Shown here: positions 14,875 through 21,456 of the stretch, piece after piece
How the letters are laid out: each line of letters starts with the position of its first letter
How positions within the stretch are numbered: the first letter of the stretch is position 1
DNA from: Chloroflexota bacterium
Lineage (GTDB): Bacteria > Chloroflexota > UBA6077
Direction of reading: 5' to 3'
DNA length: 23,609 bases
Assembly (NCBI GenBank): GCA_021806765.1
Contig: JAJZQR010000061.1
Coordinates: 1-23,609 of the forward strand
Notes under the pieces: model-generated
What the model was told of the DNA's origin: nothing
The model's database searches: none
What the model saw: only the letters and a program-made list of their open reading frames with translations
Translations under genes and position numbers: made by a program

Positions 14875-15825
14875 CTATTCCTCCTTCAGCATGCGGCGAG
14901 TGAGGAAGTAGATGATCACCGCCATGAACGGGAAGAACACCAACGGCACCGCGGCACCCAGGCCGAGGTTCTTCAACTCGATAGCGTACTTGAAGGCCGT
15001 GTAGGGGAAGATCTCGCTCACGCCCTGGGGACCGCCACGGGTCAACACGAAAACGATCTGCATGTTGCTGGACGTCCAGATTGTCGAGAGCAGCGTGACG
15101 ATGATGATCACCGGCACCATGTTCGGCAGGGTAACGTCGAAGAACTTGCGGATCGTGCCCGCGCCGTCCACCTCGGCCGCCTCGTAGAGTTCGGCGGGAA
15201 TCGCCGCTAGGCCGGCGAGAAAGTTCATGATGTAGAATGGCGTCCCCTGCCAGACTACCACGGCGATGATGGACCTCATTGTCAGAGCCTTGTCGGCCAA
15301 CCAGAGGATGTAGCGGTCGGCCAGCCCGGTCTGCAGAAGGGTTTGGCTCAGCACGCCGCTGAGGTCGTCGTAGATCCATCGCCAGGTGTAAGCACTGATC
15401 ACCACCGGGATGGACCAGGGGAGGAAGAGCAGCATGCGCCAGAGGCCCTGGGGCTTCAAACCCTCGTGCAGGACCAGCGCCGCCGCCATGCCAATGACGA
15501 CTTTGACACCGACGCTGAAGAAGGTGTAGACCGCGCTGTTGACCACCACCCTGTGGAATTCGACGCTACCCAGCAGCTTCTGGTAGTTGGCCAGGCCGAC
15601 GAAGTGGGCCTCGCCGCCGATCATCTTCGCGTTCAGGCTCAGCCAGATGGCAGAGAAGAACGGATAGGCCACGAAGCCCACTAACACAACGAGCATCGGC
15701 AACGAGAACAGGTAGCCCCCGGCCCAATCGCGACCCAGGTAACGGGCCAGACCCCGCCGTCGGGAAGCTGAGAAGCCTCCGGGACTTGGGACACTGCTTT
15801 GCGACGAGGAGTTCAACATGTCCAT
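14875..15825 (-). CDS. Carbohydrate ABC transporter permease (MalF/UgpA type)
   Basis: Inner-membrane permease subunit pairing with the MalG-type protein. Seen: 316 residues. After a basic, Ser-rich N-terminus comes a first helix (GGYLFSLPMLVVLVGFVAYP) and five more. The EAA loop is AELYEAAEVDGAGTIRKFFD, followed by VTLPNMVP. The QIVFVLTRGGP segment is family-typical. The ATG at 15823-15825 is 5 bases after AGAGG; a GTG two codons earlier also keeps the frame but overlaps that site. It is first gene of the operon permease-permease-binding protein, an inverted order compared with the common binding-protein-first layout. No convincing promoter was found in the 270 bases upstream. Confidence 0.93.
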   Translation of the reverse strand: MDMLNSSSQSSVPSPGGFSASRRRGLARYLGRDWAGGYLFSLPMLVVLVGFVAYPFFSAIWLSLNAKMIGGEAHFVGLANYQKLLGSVEFHRVVVNSAVYTFFSVGVKVVIGMAAALVLHEGLKPQGLWRMLLFLPWSIPVVISAYTWRWIYDDLSGVLSQTLLQTGLADRYILWLADKALTMRSIIAVVVWQGTPFYIMNFLAGLAAIPAELYEAAEVDGAGTIRKFFDVTLPNMVPVIIIVTLLSTIWTSSNMQIVFVLTRGGPQGVSEIFPYTAFKYAIELKNLGLGAAVPLVFFPFMAVIIYFLTRRMLKEE

Positions 15826-16099
15826 CGTCACCTCTGTGATCGCCGATTTGTTAAGGTCTACACGCCAACAACCTAACGCGCGCCGAGGTGCGAGGGGGGG
15901 ACCTCCCCAGTGTAGGCAGTCTCACCAATGGGTTGCTTGGATCCGAACCTTTGTCGCCAGGTGGGAACTTAGTACTGCACCAGCAGTTGCGGCATGCCTG
16001 GTGGGGCTTTCCCCCCGCTCTACTCGTGACGGTTTTGTGGTTCATGGCCGCCTTGCAGTCCCCCAGACCAAGAACTGGCTCAAGTGCTGCTGCAGAGTC

Positions 16100-16655
16100 A
16101 GGGCGTGTTTCCAATGCGCAGAGGAGAACTCAACGACGAACAGTGGGAGCGGATTACTCCCTTGCCCCCTCCGCAGAAACCGGGAACTGGGCGTCCGGCC
16201 AAGGACCATCGGCTGATCCAGAACGGCATCCTGCGGATCCTACGAACAGGCGCTCCACCGCGCGACCCTCCCGAGCGGTAAGGCCCGTGGCGAACTGTGT
16301 CGAGCCGCTTCTACCGATGGCAGAAGGCTGGGATCTGGAATCGCGTCTTGGAGGCCTTGCAGCGACGGGCCGATGGCGAAGGCCGGATCGATTGGGAAGT
16401 GCACCATGTCGATGGCACCATGATGCGAGCCCATCAACATGCTGCCGGGGCAAAGGGGGGGCACAGCGAACGATGAAGCTCCAAGTCTGATTGATCGAGC
16501 CATCTACCGTACTCGCAATCGGGTAGAATGCATGATCAACTGCTTTGAGCAGTTCCGACGGTTGGCAACTCGCTATGAGACGCGAGCCGAATACTGCCGA
16601 GCCATGTGGATCATCGCTACCATTCCCTTGGAGCTATGATCTGGAAACGCGCCCT
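16100..16655 (+). mobile_element. Degenerate IS5-family insertion sequence with terminal inverted repeats
   Basis: Left end AGGGCGTGTTTCCA (16100-16113) and right end TGGAAACGCGCCCT (16642-16655) are inverted repeats with one mismatch in 14. They bracket a decayed transposase reading frame that starts 1 base inside the left repeat and ends 3 bases before the right one. At about 556 bp it is shorter than typical IS5-type elements of 0.8-0.9 kb, in line with the internal loss seen in the transposase. No clean target duplication remains (TCA left, TAA right, if the TNA type applies). The 268 bases between the permease gene and this element hold no feature I can support. Confidence 0.8.
16114..16639 (+). 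pseudogene. IS5-type transposase remnant: nonsense mutation plus internal deletion and frameshift
   Basis: The N-terminus (ATG at 16114) reads MRRGELNDEQWERITPLPPP, then KPGTGRPAKDHRLIQNGILR, the DUF4096-like start of IS5/IS427-type transposases. An in-frame TAA at 16279-16281 replaces the usual Tyr codon of ERYGPWRTV. The same frame continues after it with GPWRTVSSRFYRWQKAGIWN and DWEVHHVDGTMMRAHQHAAG, which contains the first DDE aspartate region. At about 16455-16470 the frame shifts and most of the catalytic core is missing. The C-terminal tail resumes in another frame as AIYRTRNRVECMINCFEQFR, then RLATRYETRAEYCRAMW. The protein cannot be active. Confidence 0.82.
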
Positions 16656-16831
16656 AATGTGGGATGCTGGTGGTGGTCTTGGATCACGGGATTCGTTGCG
16701 ATTGAGTCAGGTTTTCGCGCTGCGAGTTTGGCCTTGTGCAGAGAACGGTCGAGGGCTGCCGCCAGGCTATCGAACGATTAGTAGATGATACATATGGATG
16801 TACCCTGTTGTCAACAACCCGTATTCCCTCT

Positions 16832-17084
16832 CTGAGATTGCACCATAAGGGGAAGCGGGCTTGATAAGGGTGAAGGGATGTGTCAGCAACTTGGGGACGG
16901 CTGCCTGGAAACTGTCATTCCCGCGGAAGCGGGAATCCAGCCTCCCGGCGTGGTTAATGGATTCCCGCTTCCGCGGGAATGACGATGGGCTGCGGGAGCG
17001 GGAATGACGATGGGGTGCCCCACCCCTACAAAGGATTCCTTCCTGCGGCCGTCGCCAAGACGCTCCCTTATGGTGCAATTTCAG
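16832..17084. mobile_element. 253-bp MITE-like element with 20-bp terminal inverted repeats and 9-bp target duplication
   Basis: The left terminus CTGAGATTGCACCATAAGGG (16832-16851) and right terminus CCCTTATGGTGCAATTTCAG (17065-17084) are inverted repeats with one mismatch. Both are flanked directly by the same 9-mer ATTCCCTCT (16823-16831 and 17085-17093), the signature of a transposition event. No transposase is encoded inside, so this is a non-autonomous element mobilised in trans. The identical flanks and near-perfect ends suggest a fairly recent insertion. The parent transposon family was not identified. The 175 bases between the IS5 remnant and this element show nothing recognisable. 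Confidence 0.82.
16914..16983. repeat. 26-bp perfect inverted pair built on ATTCCC-N8-GGGAAT repeats
   Basis: Positions 16914-16939 and 16958-16983 are exact reverse complements separated by 18 bases. Each arm contains the palindromic core ATTCCC-N8-GGGAAT (16917-16936 and 16961-16980). This is the same core pattern as the dispersed dRS3-type repeats of Neisseria and similar repeats in many genomes. A partial third copy follows: GCGGGAATGACGATGGG at 16974-16990 recurs at 16998-17014. The set lies inside the 253-bp element. Confidence 0.85.
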
Positions 17085-17286
17085 ATTCCCTCTGTATTCC
17101 CTCCCTGGAGTAGAGTAGGAGCCTGGCGCGGTGGCTCTTTGGTCCGGCGCTGTCCACGCAGTAGTTGCAGGCGCTGCGTTCCGAGACCAGGCCCCGTTTC
17201 CAGCCTCCCCTCATCAATCCGGACATGAAGTTCTCCCTCATCCGGCTTTCCGAGATCCTTCACCGCGCCGCTATCGGCGCTGCCTT

Positions 17287-18381
17287 ATGCCACGAGACGG
17301 TCCCAGCCAGTTGATACACCCGAGCTTCTGGAAGAACCCCAATCCGAACTTCTCCCAGCGTATTCAAGACCGACCCGCCTTCTTGCTCAATGTAGGCGAC
17401 CTGCTGCCTCGATATGACATGTACTACCCGCCGGACAGTTGGGTGGGCAAGACCGCCTTTCTACAACCGGGTGCCAGGGGCTGGATCGTCGCCGCCCGCT
17501 CAGGCCAGCAGTGGATGGAAGCTCGGGTACAGGCAGGCGAACCGCTCCTAGTCGCTTTCCACACGGTTTTCTTTCCCGGCTGGGCGGCGTACGTTGACGG
17601 TAGACAGGTTCCTATTGAGCCTACTCCGTGGCAAGTCGACGAAGATAGCCGAGGTTTCGACTTGGGTATCTGCCAGGTCCCTGTCCCGGCCGGCAACCAC
17701 GTGGTGCGAATCCAGTTCGAGAACACTCCTCTCAGATTCTGGTCCTCCCTGGTCTCGCTACTGAGCGTTCTGATCGCAGGAGTGCTTCTGTTCTTGGGGA
17801 TCAAGAGGAGGAGCAGACTCAAAGCGGCATCAATCGTTGCCGCTGGAGTCCTTCCTGCTGTCCTGCTCGGACTCCTATTGCCGTTGCAGTCCCGTGCAGC
17901 ATGGGCAGAGAATCCCACTATCCTGGACTTCATCGAGGAGAACAATCAGCACGGTGTGCTGATTGCTGCTCCCGCCGGCGACAAGGCCGAGGACCACGTG
18001 AACACCCAGAACTTCGTAATCAACGGTGAAAGCCGCAAAGTGCTCTTCATGCACCCGCCGGCTTCAGCATCGAAGCGTCTGTGGGTGCCCAGCGGAGCCA
18101 GGCTTGAGCTAGGGTTGGGGATCAATCCCGCCGTGTGGGACAAGACAGGGGATGGGGTGGAGTTCCGTGTCGAGGCGGTCAAGGACGGGAGGACGACTAC
18201 GTTGCTGTCCCGGTACATCGACCCAAAGGCGAATGCCGCGGATAGGAAGTGGTTCGACTATTCTCTGGATCTTCAGCAATTCGCCGGTGAAGAGGTGGAA
18301 CTGCGACTCCAAACGCTGCCCGGAGCTTCCGCCGACTTCGACTGGGCGGGATGGTCCGACCCGAGGGTCGTGCTCCCCTAG
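17287..18381 (+). CDS. 5'-truncated YfhO-like membrane protein fragment, probable pseudogene
   Basis: Seen from the ATG at 17287: 364 residues. Residues 60-150 resemble the C-terminal extracellular region of YfhO/GT-C-like membrane proteins, with FFPGWAAYVDGRQVPIEP and VPVPAGNHVVRIQFENTPLR. A helix follows (about 153-172), then a second hydrophobic segment ending at an AWA-like site (180-206). Last comes a beta-rich domain of about 155 residues (SGARLELGLGINPAVWDKTG, ending DFDWAGWSDPRVVLP) that looks like a carbohydrate-binding jelly roll. Full-length relatives exceed 700 residues with many N-terminal helices; all of these are missing. The frame is open from a GTG at 17131, but 17131-17286 does not look coding and no ribosome site is visible. 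Loss of the 5' part next to the inserted element suggests decay. Confidence 0.65.
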   Translation: MPRDGPSQLIHPSFWKNPNPNFSQRIQDRPAFLLNVGDLLPRYDMYYPPDSWVGKTAFLQPGARGWIVAARSGQQWMEARVQAGEPLLVAFHTVFFPGWAAYVDGRQVPIEPTPWQVDEDSRGFDLGICQVPVPAGNHVVRIQFENTPLRFWSSLVSLLSVLIAGVLLFLGIKRRSRLKAASIVAAGVLPAVLLGLLLPLQSRAAWAENPTILDFIEENNQHGVLIAAPAGDKAEDHVNTQNFVINGESRKVLFMHPPASASKRLWVPSGARLELGLGINPAVWDKTGDGVEFRVEAVKDGRTTTLLSRYIDPKANAADRKWFDYSLDLQQFAGEEVELRLQTLPGASADFDWAGWSDPRVVLP

Positions 18382-18486
18382 AGGGTCCACTACCTGTTCG
18401 TCGGTTCCTCGACCAGGAGGCCTGGCCGCACCAGCCGCCAACCCATCAACTGTCACCGAGGAAGCGAGAAATGGGTGAAAAGAGGG

Positions 18487-18519
18487 TAAAAAGAACAGCC
18501 CTGAGGCTTGCTCAGAGCT
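18487..18519 (-). terminator. Rho-independent terminator downstream of the tRNA
   Basis: On the minus strand AGCTCTGAG (18511-18519) pairs with CTCAGGGCT (18497-18505), with one U-G pair and a 5-base loop. It is followed by GTTCTTTTTA, whose T5 run is at 18488-18492. It begins 10 bases after the tRNA 3' end. Confidence 0.75.
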
Positions 18520-18528
18520 ATGATTTGC

Positions 18529-18603
18529 TGGTGGGCCCACCCGGATTCGAACCAGGGACCAACCGGTTATGAGCCGGCCGCTCTGCCGCTGAGCTATGGG
18601 CCC
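18529..18603 (-). tRNA. tRNA with CAU anticodon (Met or Ile2)
   Basis: A complete 75-nt cloverleaf reads on the minus strand. The acceptor stem GGGCCCA pairs with TGGGCCC, the D stem GCTC with GAGC, the anticodon stem GCCGG with CCGGT around loop CTCATAA (anticodon CAT), and the T stem CCTGG with CCGGG around TTCGAAT. Discriminator A and an encoded CCA (18529-18531) complete it. It is not an initiator: the first acceptor pair G-C is intact and the anticodon stem lacks the GGG/CCC run. Elongator Met and lysidine-modified Ile2 cannot be separated with certainty; the GGCTCATAACC arm leans slightly toward Ile2. It has its own promoter and terminator. Confidence 0.95.
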
Positions 18604-18616
18604 TCTACTACATCAA

Positions 18617-18646
18617 ATTATACCGAAACGGCGGGATTGGCCGCAA
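18617..18646 (-). promoter_or_regulatory. Promoter of the CAU tRNA
   Basis: On the minus strand a perfect -10 TATAAT (18617-18622) lies 18 bases from TTGCGG (18641-18646). The -10 ends 13 bases before the mature tRNA 5' end, leaving a very short 5' leader for RNase P. Confidence 0.65.
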
Positions 18647-18712
18647 GGCGGCGCCCTGAATGCCCACGCTCCATCGTCGCCAAAGCAGGCATTACAGTGC
18701 ACCGCCAGACTG

Positions 18713-18741
18713 TTGCAGCACAGGAACGACAGCGCAATAAT
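18713..18741 (+). promoter_or_regulatory. Candidate promoter of the aldo/keto reductase gene
   Basis: TTGCAG (18713-18718) and AATAAT (18736-18741) are separated by 17 bases on the plus strand, about 80 bases before the preferred GTG start. It is divergent from the tRNA promoter. Similarity to consensus is moderate. Confidence 0.4.
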
Positions 18742-18822
18742 GCACCACGCCAATAATACGCCACAGTGCAAGCAAAGCCAAAGCTACTCCAATCAGCCGA
18801 TACCTCCGAAAGGGAAGGTACC

Positions 18823-19791
18823 GTGGAAGACAACCAGCTTTCGGTGAATCCAGGGATCGGTCTCGGCAGCAATCAACTGAAGTCAGTGGGGGGCATACCT
18901 TATCGCAAGCTCGGTCGGACAGGAGAGAAGGTCTCCCTGGTGGGGTTGGGGGGATGGCACATAGGAGTCCAGGATGACGAACGAGAGAGCATCGAGATCA
19001 TTCGGACAGGACTGGACAATGGGATCAACTTCCTGGACAACTCCTGGGATTATCACAGGGGAGTGAGCGAGATCCGCATGGGAAAGGCGCTCAGGGACGG
19101 CTACCGTCAGAAGGCGTTTCTCATGACCAAGATCGACGGCCGCACCAGAGAGGCAGCGTCCAGGCAACTCGAGGAATCCCTTCGACGGCTGCAGGTGGAA
19201 ACCATCGATCTACTGCAGTTCCACGAGGTGATCCATCCAGAGGATCCCGATCGCATCTTTGCGCCAGGAGGAGCCATGGAGGCGGTGCTCGCCGCCAAGG
19301 AGGCTGGAAAGATCCGCTACATCGGGTTCACCGGCCACAAGGACCCAGACATCCATTTGAAGATGCTGAACACCGCTTTCGAACACGGGTTCACCTTCGA
19401 CGCCGTGCAAATGCCTCTTAACGTCATGGACCACCATTACCGCAGCTTTGAAAAGAACGTCCTGCCGCTCCTTCTCCAACACGGCATCGGCGCCCTCGCC
19501 ATGAAGACGATCGGCTTTTCCTTCTTCCTGATGAGCCGTACCGTCACCCCCGTGGAGTGCCTCCATTACGCCATGAACCTACCGGTCTCGGCGGTCATAA
19601 CGGGCTGTGACTCCATGCCGATCCTGCGCCAGGCGCTGGAGGCTGCGCGTTCATTCAAGCCGATGTCCGAGGAAGAGGTATCTGCGCTGCTCGAGCGCAC
19701 CGCTGAAGCCGGTTCGCGGGGGAGGTTTGAACTCTTCAAGACCAGTCAACTGTTCGACGACACCACCTACAGCCCGGAACTGATGGGCTGA
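18823..19791 (+). CDS. Aldo/keto reductase
   Basis: NAD(P)H-dependent oxidoreductase of the AKR superfamily with a TIM-barrel fold. Seen: the N-terminal barrel start GIPYRKLGRTGEKVSLVGLG, then NGINFLDNSWDYHRGVSEIR with the catalytic Asp and Tyr. The catalytic Lys is in FLMTKIDGRT, and the position of the fourth residue reads His-Lys in YIGFTGHKDP. C-terminal cofactor-side segments include VSAVITGCDSMPILRQALEA. The frame is open from a GTG at 18766, but GGGAAGG lies 4 bases before the GTG at 18823, giving 322 residues without the low-complexity lead. It faces the IclR gene convergently, with only 28 bases between the two stop codons. The substrate is unknown; the neighbouring sugar importer suggests a sugar or polyol. 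Confidence 0.9.
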   Translation: MEDNQLSVNPGIGLGSNQLKSVGGIPYRKLGRTGEKVSLVGLGGWHIGVQDDERESIEIIRTGLDNGINFLDNSWDYHRGVSEIRMGKALRDGYRQKAFLMTKIDGRTREAASRQLEESLRRLQVETIDLLQFHEVIHPEDPDRIFAPGGAMEAVLAAKEAGKIRYIGFTGHKDPDIHLKMLNTAFEHGFTFDAVQMPLNVMDHHYRSFEKNVLPLLLQHGIGALAMKTIGFSFFLMSRTVTPVECLHYAMNLPVSAVITGCDSMPILRQALEAARSFKPMSEEEVSALLERTAEAGSRGRFELFKTSQLFDDTTYSPELMG

Positions 19792-19819
19792 GGCGGCTAT
19801 CGGTCAGAGACGTCCTCAG

Positions 19820-20656
19820 CTAGTCCTTGGACACGGAGATTCGCTCTGCCGTCTCCCGCAGCGGACCCACCAGGTCCAGCAATCGCGACATGGGAAGCCG
19901 GCTTGCCGGCCCGGAGATGGCAACGGCTGCGATCGGCGCTCCGCTGTAATCGAGCAGCGGTACAGCTATGCAGCGGATGCCAAGGAAACTCTCCTCGTCG
20001 TCCAGAGAGTAGCCCGTTTCGCGGGTTCGGCTCAACTCCTCCCGAAGCCGGGTAGGGTCCGTTATGGAGTTGCGTGTCACCGCGGGCAGCGGACGGGCCA
20101 GAACCTGATCGACCCGCTCCGCGGGCTCAAAGGCCAGGATCGCCTTGCCTAGAGCCGTGGCGGTAGCGGGGGCACGGGTTCCCAACTCAACCTCCAGACG
20201 CAAAGGGCCGAACCCCCGAACGCTGTCCACATACACCACTTCGTAGCCGTGGAGCACTCCCACATTCACGGTTTCGCCGGTGGCCCACACCAACTCTTGC
20301 AGCGCCTGCCGCGCGGCAGGACCCAGGTCGAACCTACTCGCGGCGGCAGCGGCAAGCTCGAAGGTACGCAACCCAAGCCGGTACTTCCTGCTCACCTGAT
20401 CCTGCTCGACAAACCCTAGGAAGCGAAGGGTATCAAGCAGTCGATGGACCTTGCTGCGTCCGATTCCAACCGCGCCACTAATTTCGGCAATCCCAAGAGG
20501 GGTGTTTCGGCGACCGAAAGCCCCGAGGATTGACGCGGCATCAATCAACACCTGGACGGAATACTTTGGCTCCCCGGACTGCATCTTTGCCTCATTTCTA
20601 CCGATACCTTCCGAGCAATCGGCGCCCGCCGATAGGCCACTCGTGCTCTCCAGCAA
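19820..20656 (-). CDS. IclR-family transcriptional regulator
   Basis: DNA-binding regulator with an N-terminal winged helix and a C-terminal effector domain. Seen: the winged helix-turn-helix PLGIAEISGAVGIGRSKVHR, then LLDTLRFLGFVEQD and KYRLGLRTFELA. The effector domain includes LQELVWATGETVNVGVLHG, VVYVDSVRGFGPLRLEVELG, APATATALGKAILAF and ESFLGIRCIAVPLLDYSGAP, with the family-typical cysteine. Start choice is open: TTG at 20656 has AAGGAG 8 bases upstream (278 residues). ATG at 20584 (MQSGEPKYSVQ) has GAGG 5 bases upstream and drops a low-complexity lead. It lies 96 bases after the lipoprotein gene of the ABC operon on the same strand, so it probably regulates that operon and perhaps the reductase. 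Confidence 0.92.
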   Translation of the reverse strand: MLESTSGLSAGADCSEGIGRNEAKMQSGEPKYSVQVLIDAASILGAFGRRNTPLGIAEISGAVGIGRSKVHRLLDTLRFLGFVEQDQVSRKYRLGLRTFELAAAAASRFDLGPAARQALQELVWATGETVNVGVLHGYEVVYVDSVRGFGPLRLEVELGTRAPATATALGKAILAFEPAERVDQVLARPLPAVTRNSITDPTRLREELSRTRETGYSLDDEESFLGIRCIAVPLLDYSGAPIAAVAISGPASRLPMSRLLDLVGPLRETAERISVSKD

Positions 20657-20693
20657 CCTCAATGCTCCTTAATGTGACACACGGATTTCTGAG

Positions 20694-20711
20694 CCCGACA
20701 TGGAAGTCGGG
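20694..20711. promoter_or_regulatory. Short inverted repeat upstream of iclR-like gene (candidate operator)
   Basis: CCCGAC (20694-20699) and GTCGGG (20706-20711) are exact complements around a 6-base loop, 38 bases before the TTG start of the IclR-type regulator and downstream of the lipoprotein gene. It could be an autoregulatory operator or a weak stem. A second weak stem, GCAAAC/GTTTGC, lies close by. No U-run accompanies either. Confidence 0.35.
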
Positions 20712-20752
20712 AACACAACAGCAAACACCCTCAGTTTGCCCGGCCCTGCAGC

Positions 20753-21433
20753 CTAGTAGCTGAACAGTTCGTCCCGGTACTGCCTTGCCAACTTGGATAA
20801 CTTGGCCAGCCCGTCGGCTAGCGACCCTTTCGTCTTGGGAGCAAGGTTCTCCATGTAGGTGGCCGCGTTCAGCAACTCAACACTGGCCAGGGTGTTGTTC
20901 GTTCCCTGCCCGATGTACTTGTGCGCCTCTGTCAGGCTGCGCTGTATGTCCTTCATCAAGCTCTGGGCCAACGCTGGGTCTTCAGCAGTGGAAGGAGAGA
21001 TGTCCAGCCCCTTCACCCCGTCGATCACCGTCTGGACCTTCGCTTGCATGTCTACCGAGCTGAACTTCGGAGGCTTAACGTGGACGTCGATCGTCGCCGT
21101 CTTGTCGTACCTCTCCGACTTCACGGATACCTTGGCGTCCCCGGGCAGCACCCCTCGCAGCAGGCCGGACTTGTCCACGCTAGCGATGGAGCCGTCGCTG
21201 TAGCTCCACCGAAGATCCATGTCCGTCTCAGGGATGATCGTTCCGTCGGCCTTCTTGCCGATGGCCTTCAGCTGGATGTTCTCTCCGCGCGACTGCATGG
21301 TCACCTCGGGTGGATCGATGGTCAGGGATTGGAGTCCCCCACCCGAATCGCATCCCGTAGCGGCCAACGGCACCATTATTACCAGCATTGAGAGCAGAAT
21401 CAACGAGAGCCGTCTCAGAAGGGACCTGCCCAT
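20753..21433 (-). CDS. Lipoprotein with Big2-type Ig-like domain
   Basis: Seen: 226 residues from ATG 21431-21433. A basic N-terminus (MGRSLLRRLS), a hydrophobic helix and an ATGC lipobox (Cys28) mark a secreted lipoprotein. An Ig-like group 2 (Big2) domain follows (about 33-120): LQSLTIDPPEVTMQSRGENI, LRWSYSDGSIASVDKSGLLR and GDAKVSVKS. The C-terminal 100 residues are helical (SLMKDIQRSLTEAHKYIGQG, then LLNAATYMENLAPK) and not recognised. AAGGAGG lies 8 bases before the ATG; a GTG three codons earlier overlaps that site and is rejected. It lies 23 bases after an RbsC-type permease. It does not look like a periplasmic sugar-binding protein, so its role in the operon is unclear. Confidence 0.82.
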   Translation of the reverse strand: MGRSLLRRLSLILLSMLVIMVPLAATGCDSGGGLQSLTIDPPEVTMQSRGENIQLKAIGKKADGTIIPETDMDLRWSYSDGSIASVDKSGLLRGVLPGDAKVSVKSERYDKTATIDVHVKPPKFSSVDMQAKVQTVIDGVKGLDISPSTAEDPALAQSLMKDIQRSLTEAHKYIGQGTNNTLASVELLNAATYMENLAPKTKGSLADGLAKLSKLARQYRDELFSY

Positions 21434-21456
21434 TCCACGCACCTCCTTGGTCGCAA

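Noticed and set aside
14870..15379. N-terminal extension of the MalG-type permease frame
   Set aside because: This part is antisense-like, charged sequence lying over the first permease in another frame. The GTG at 14869 has a ribosome site and gives the normal family length.
15939..15949. GGATCCGAACC resembling the tRNA T-arm, as a possible attachment site
   Set aside because: Only 11 bases with one mismatch to the tRNA, and no integrase or phage gene between it and the tRNA.
16914..17014. Repeated units considered as a CRISPR array
   Set aside because: The main copies are inverted rather than direct, spacers are irregular (18 and 7-8 bases) and no cas gene is present.
16767..17078. 103-codon minus-strand frame containing SFPRKRES and DSRFRGND
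   Set aside because: These peptides are the translation of the ATTCCC-N8-GGGAAT repeats inside the 253-bp element, a well-known source of false protein predictions.
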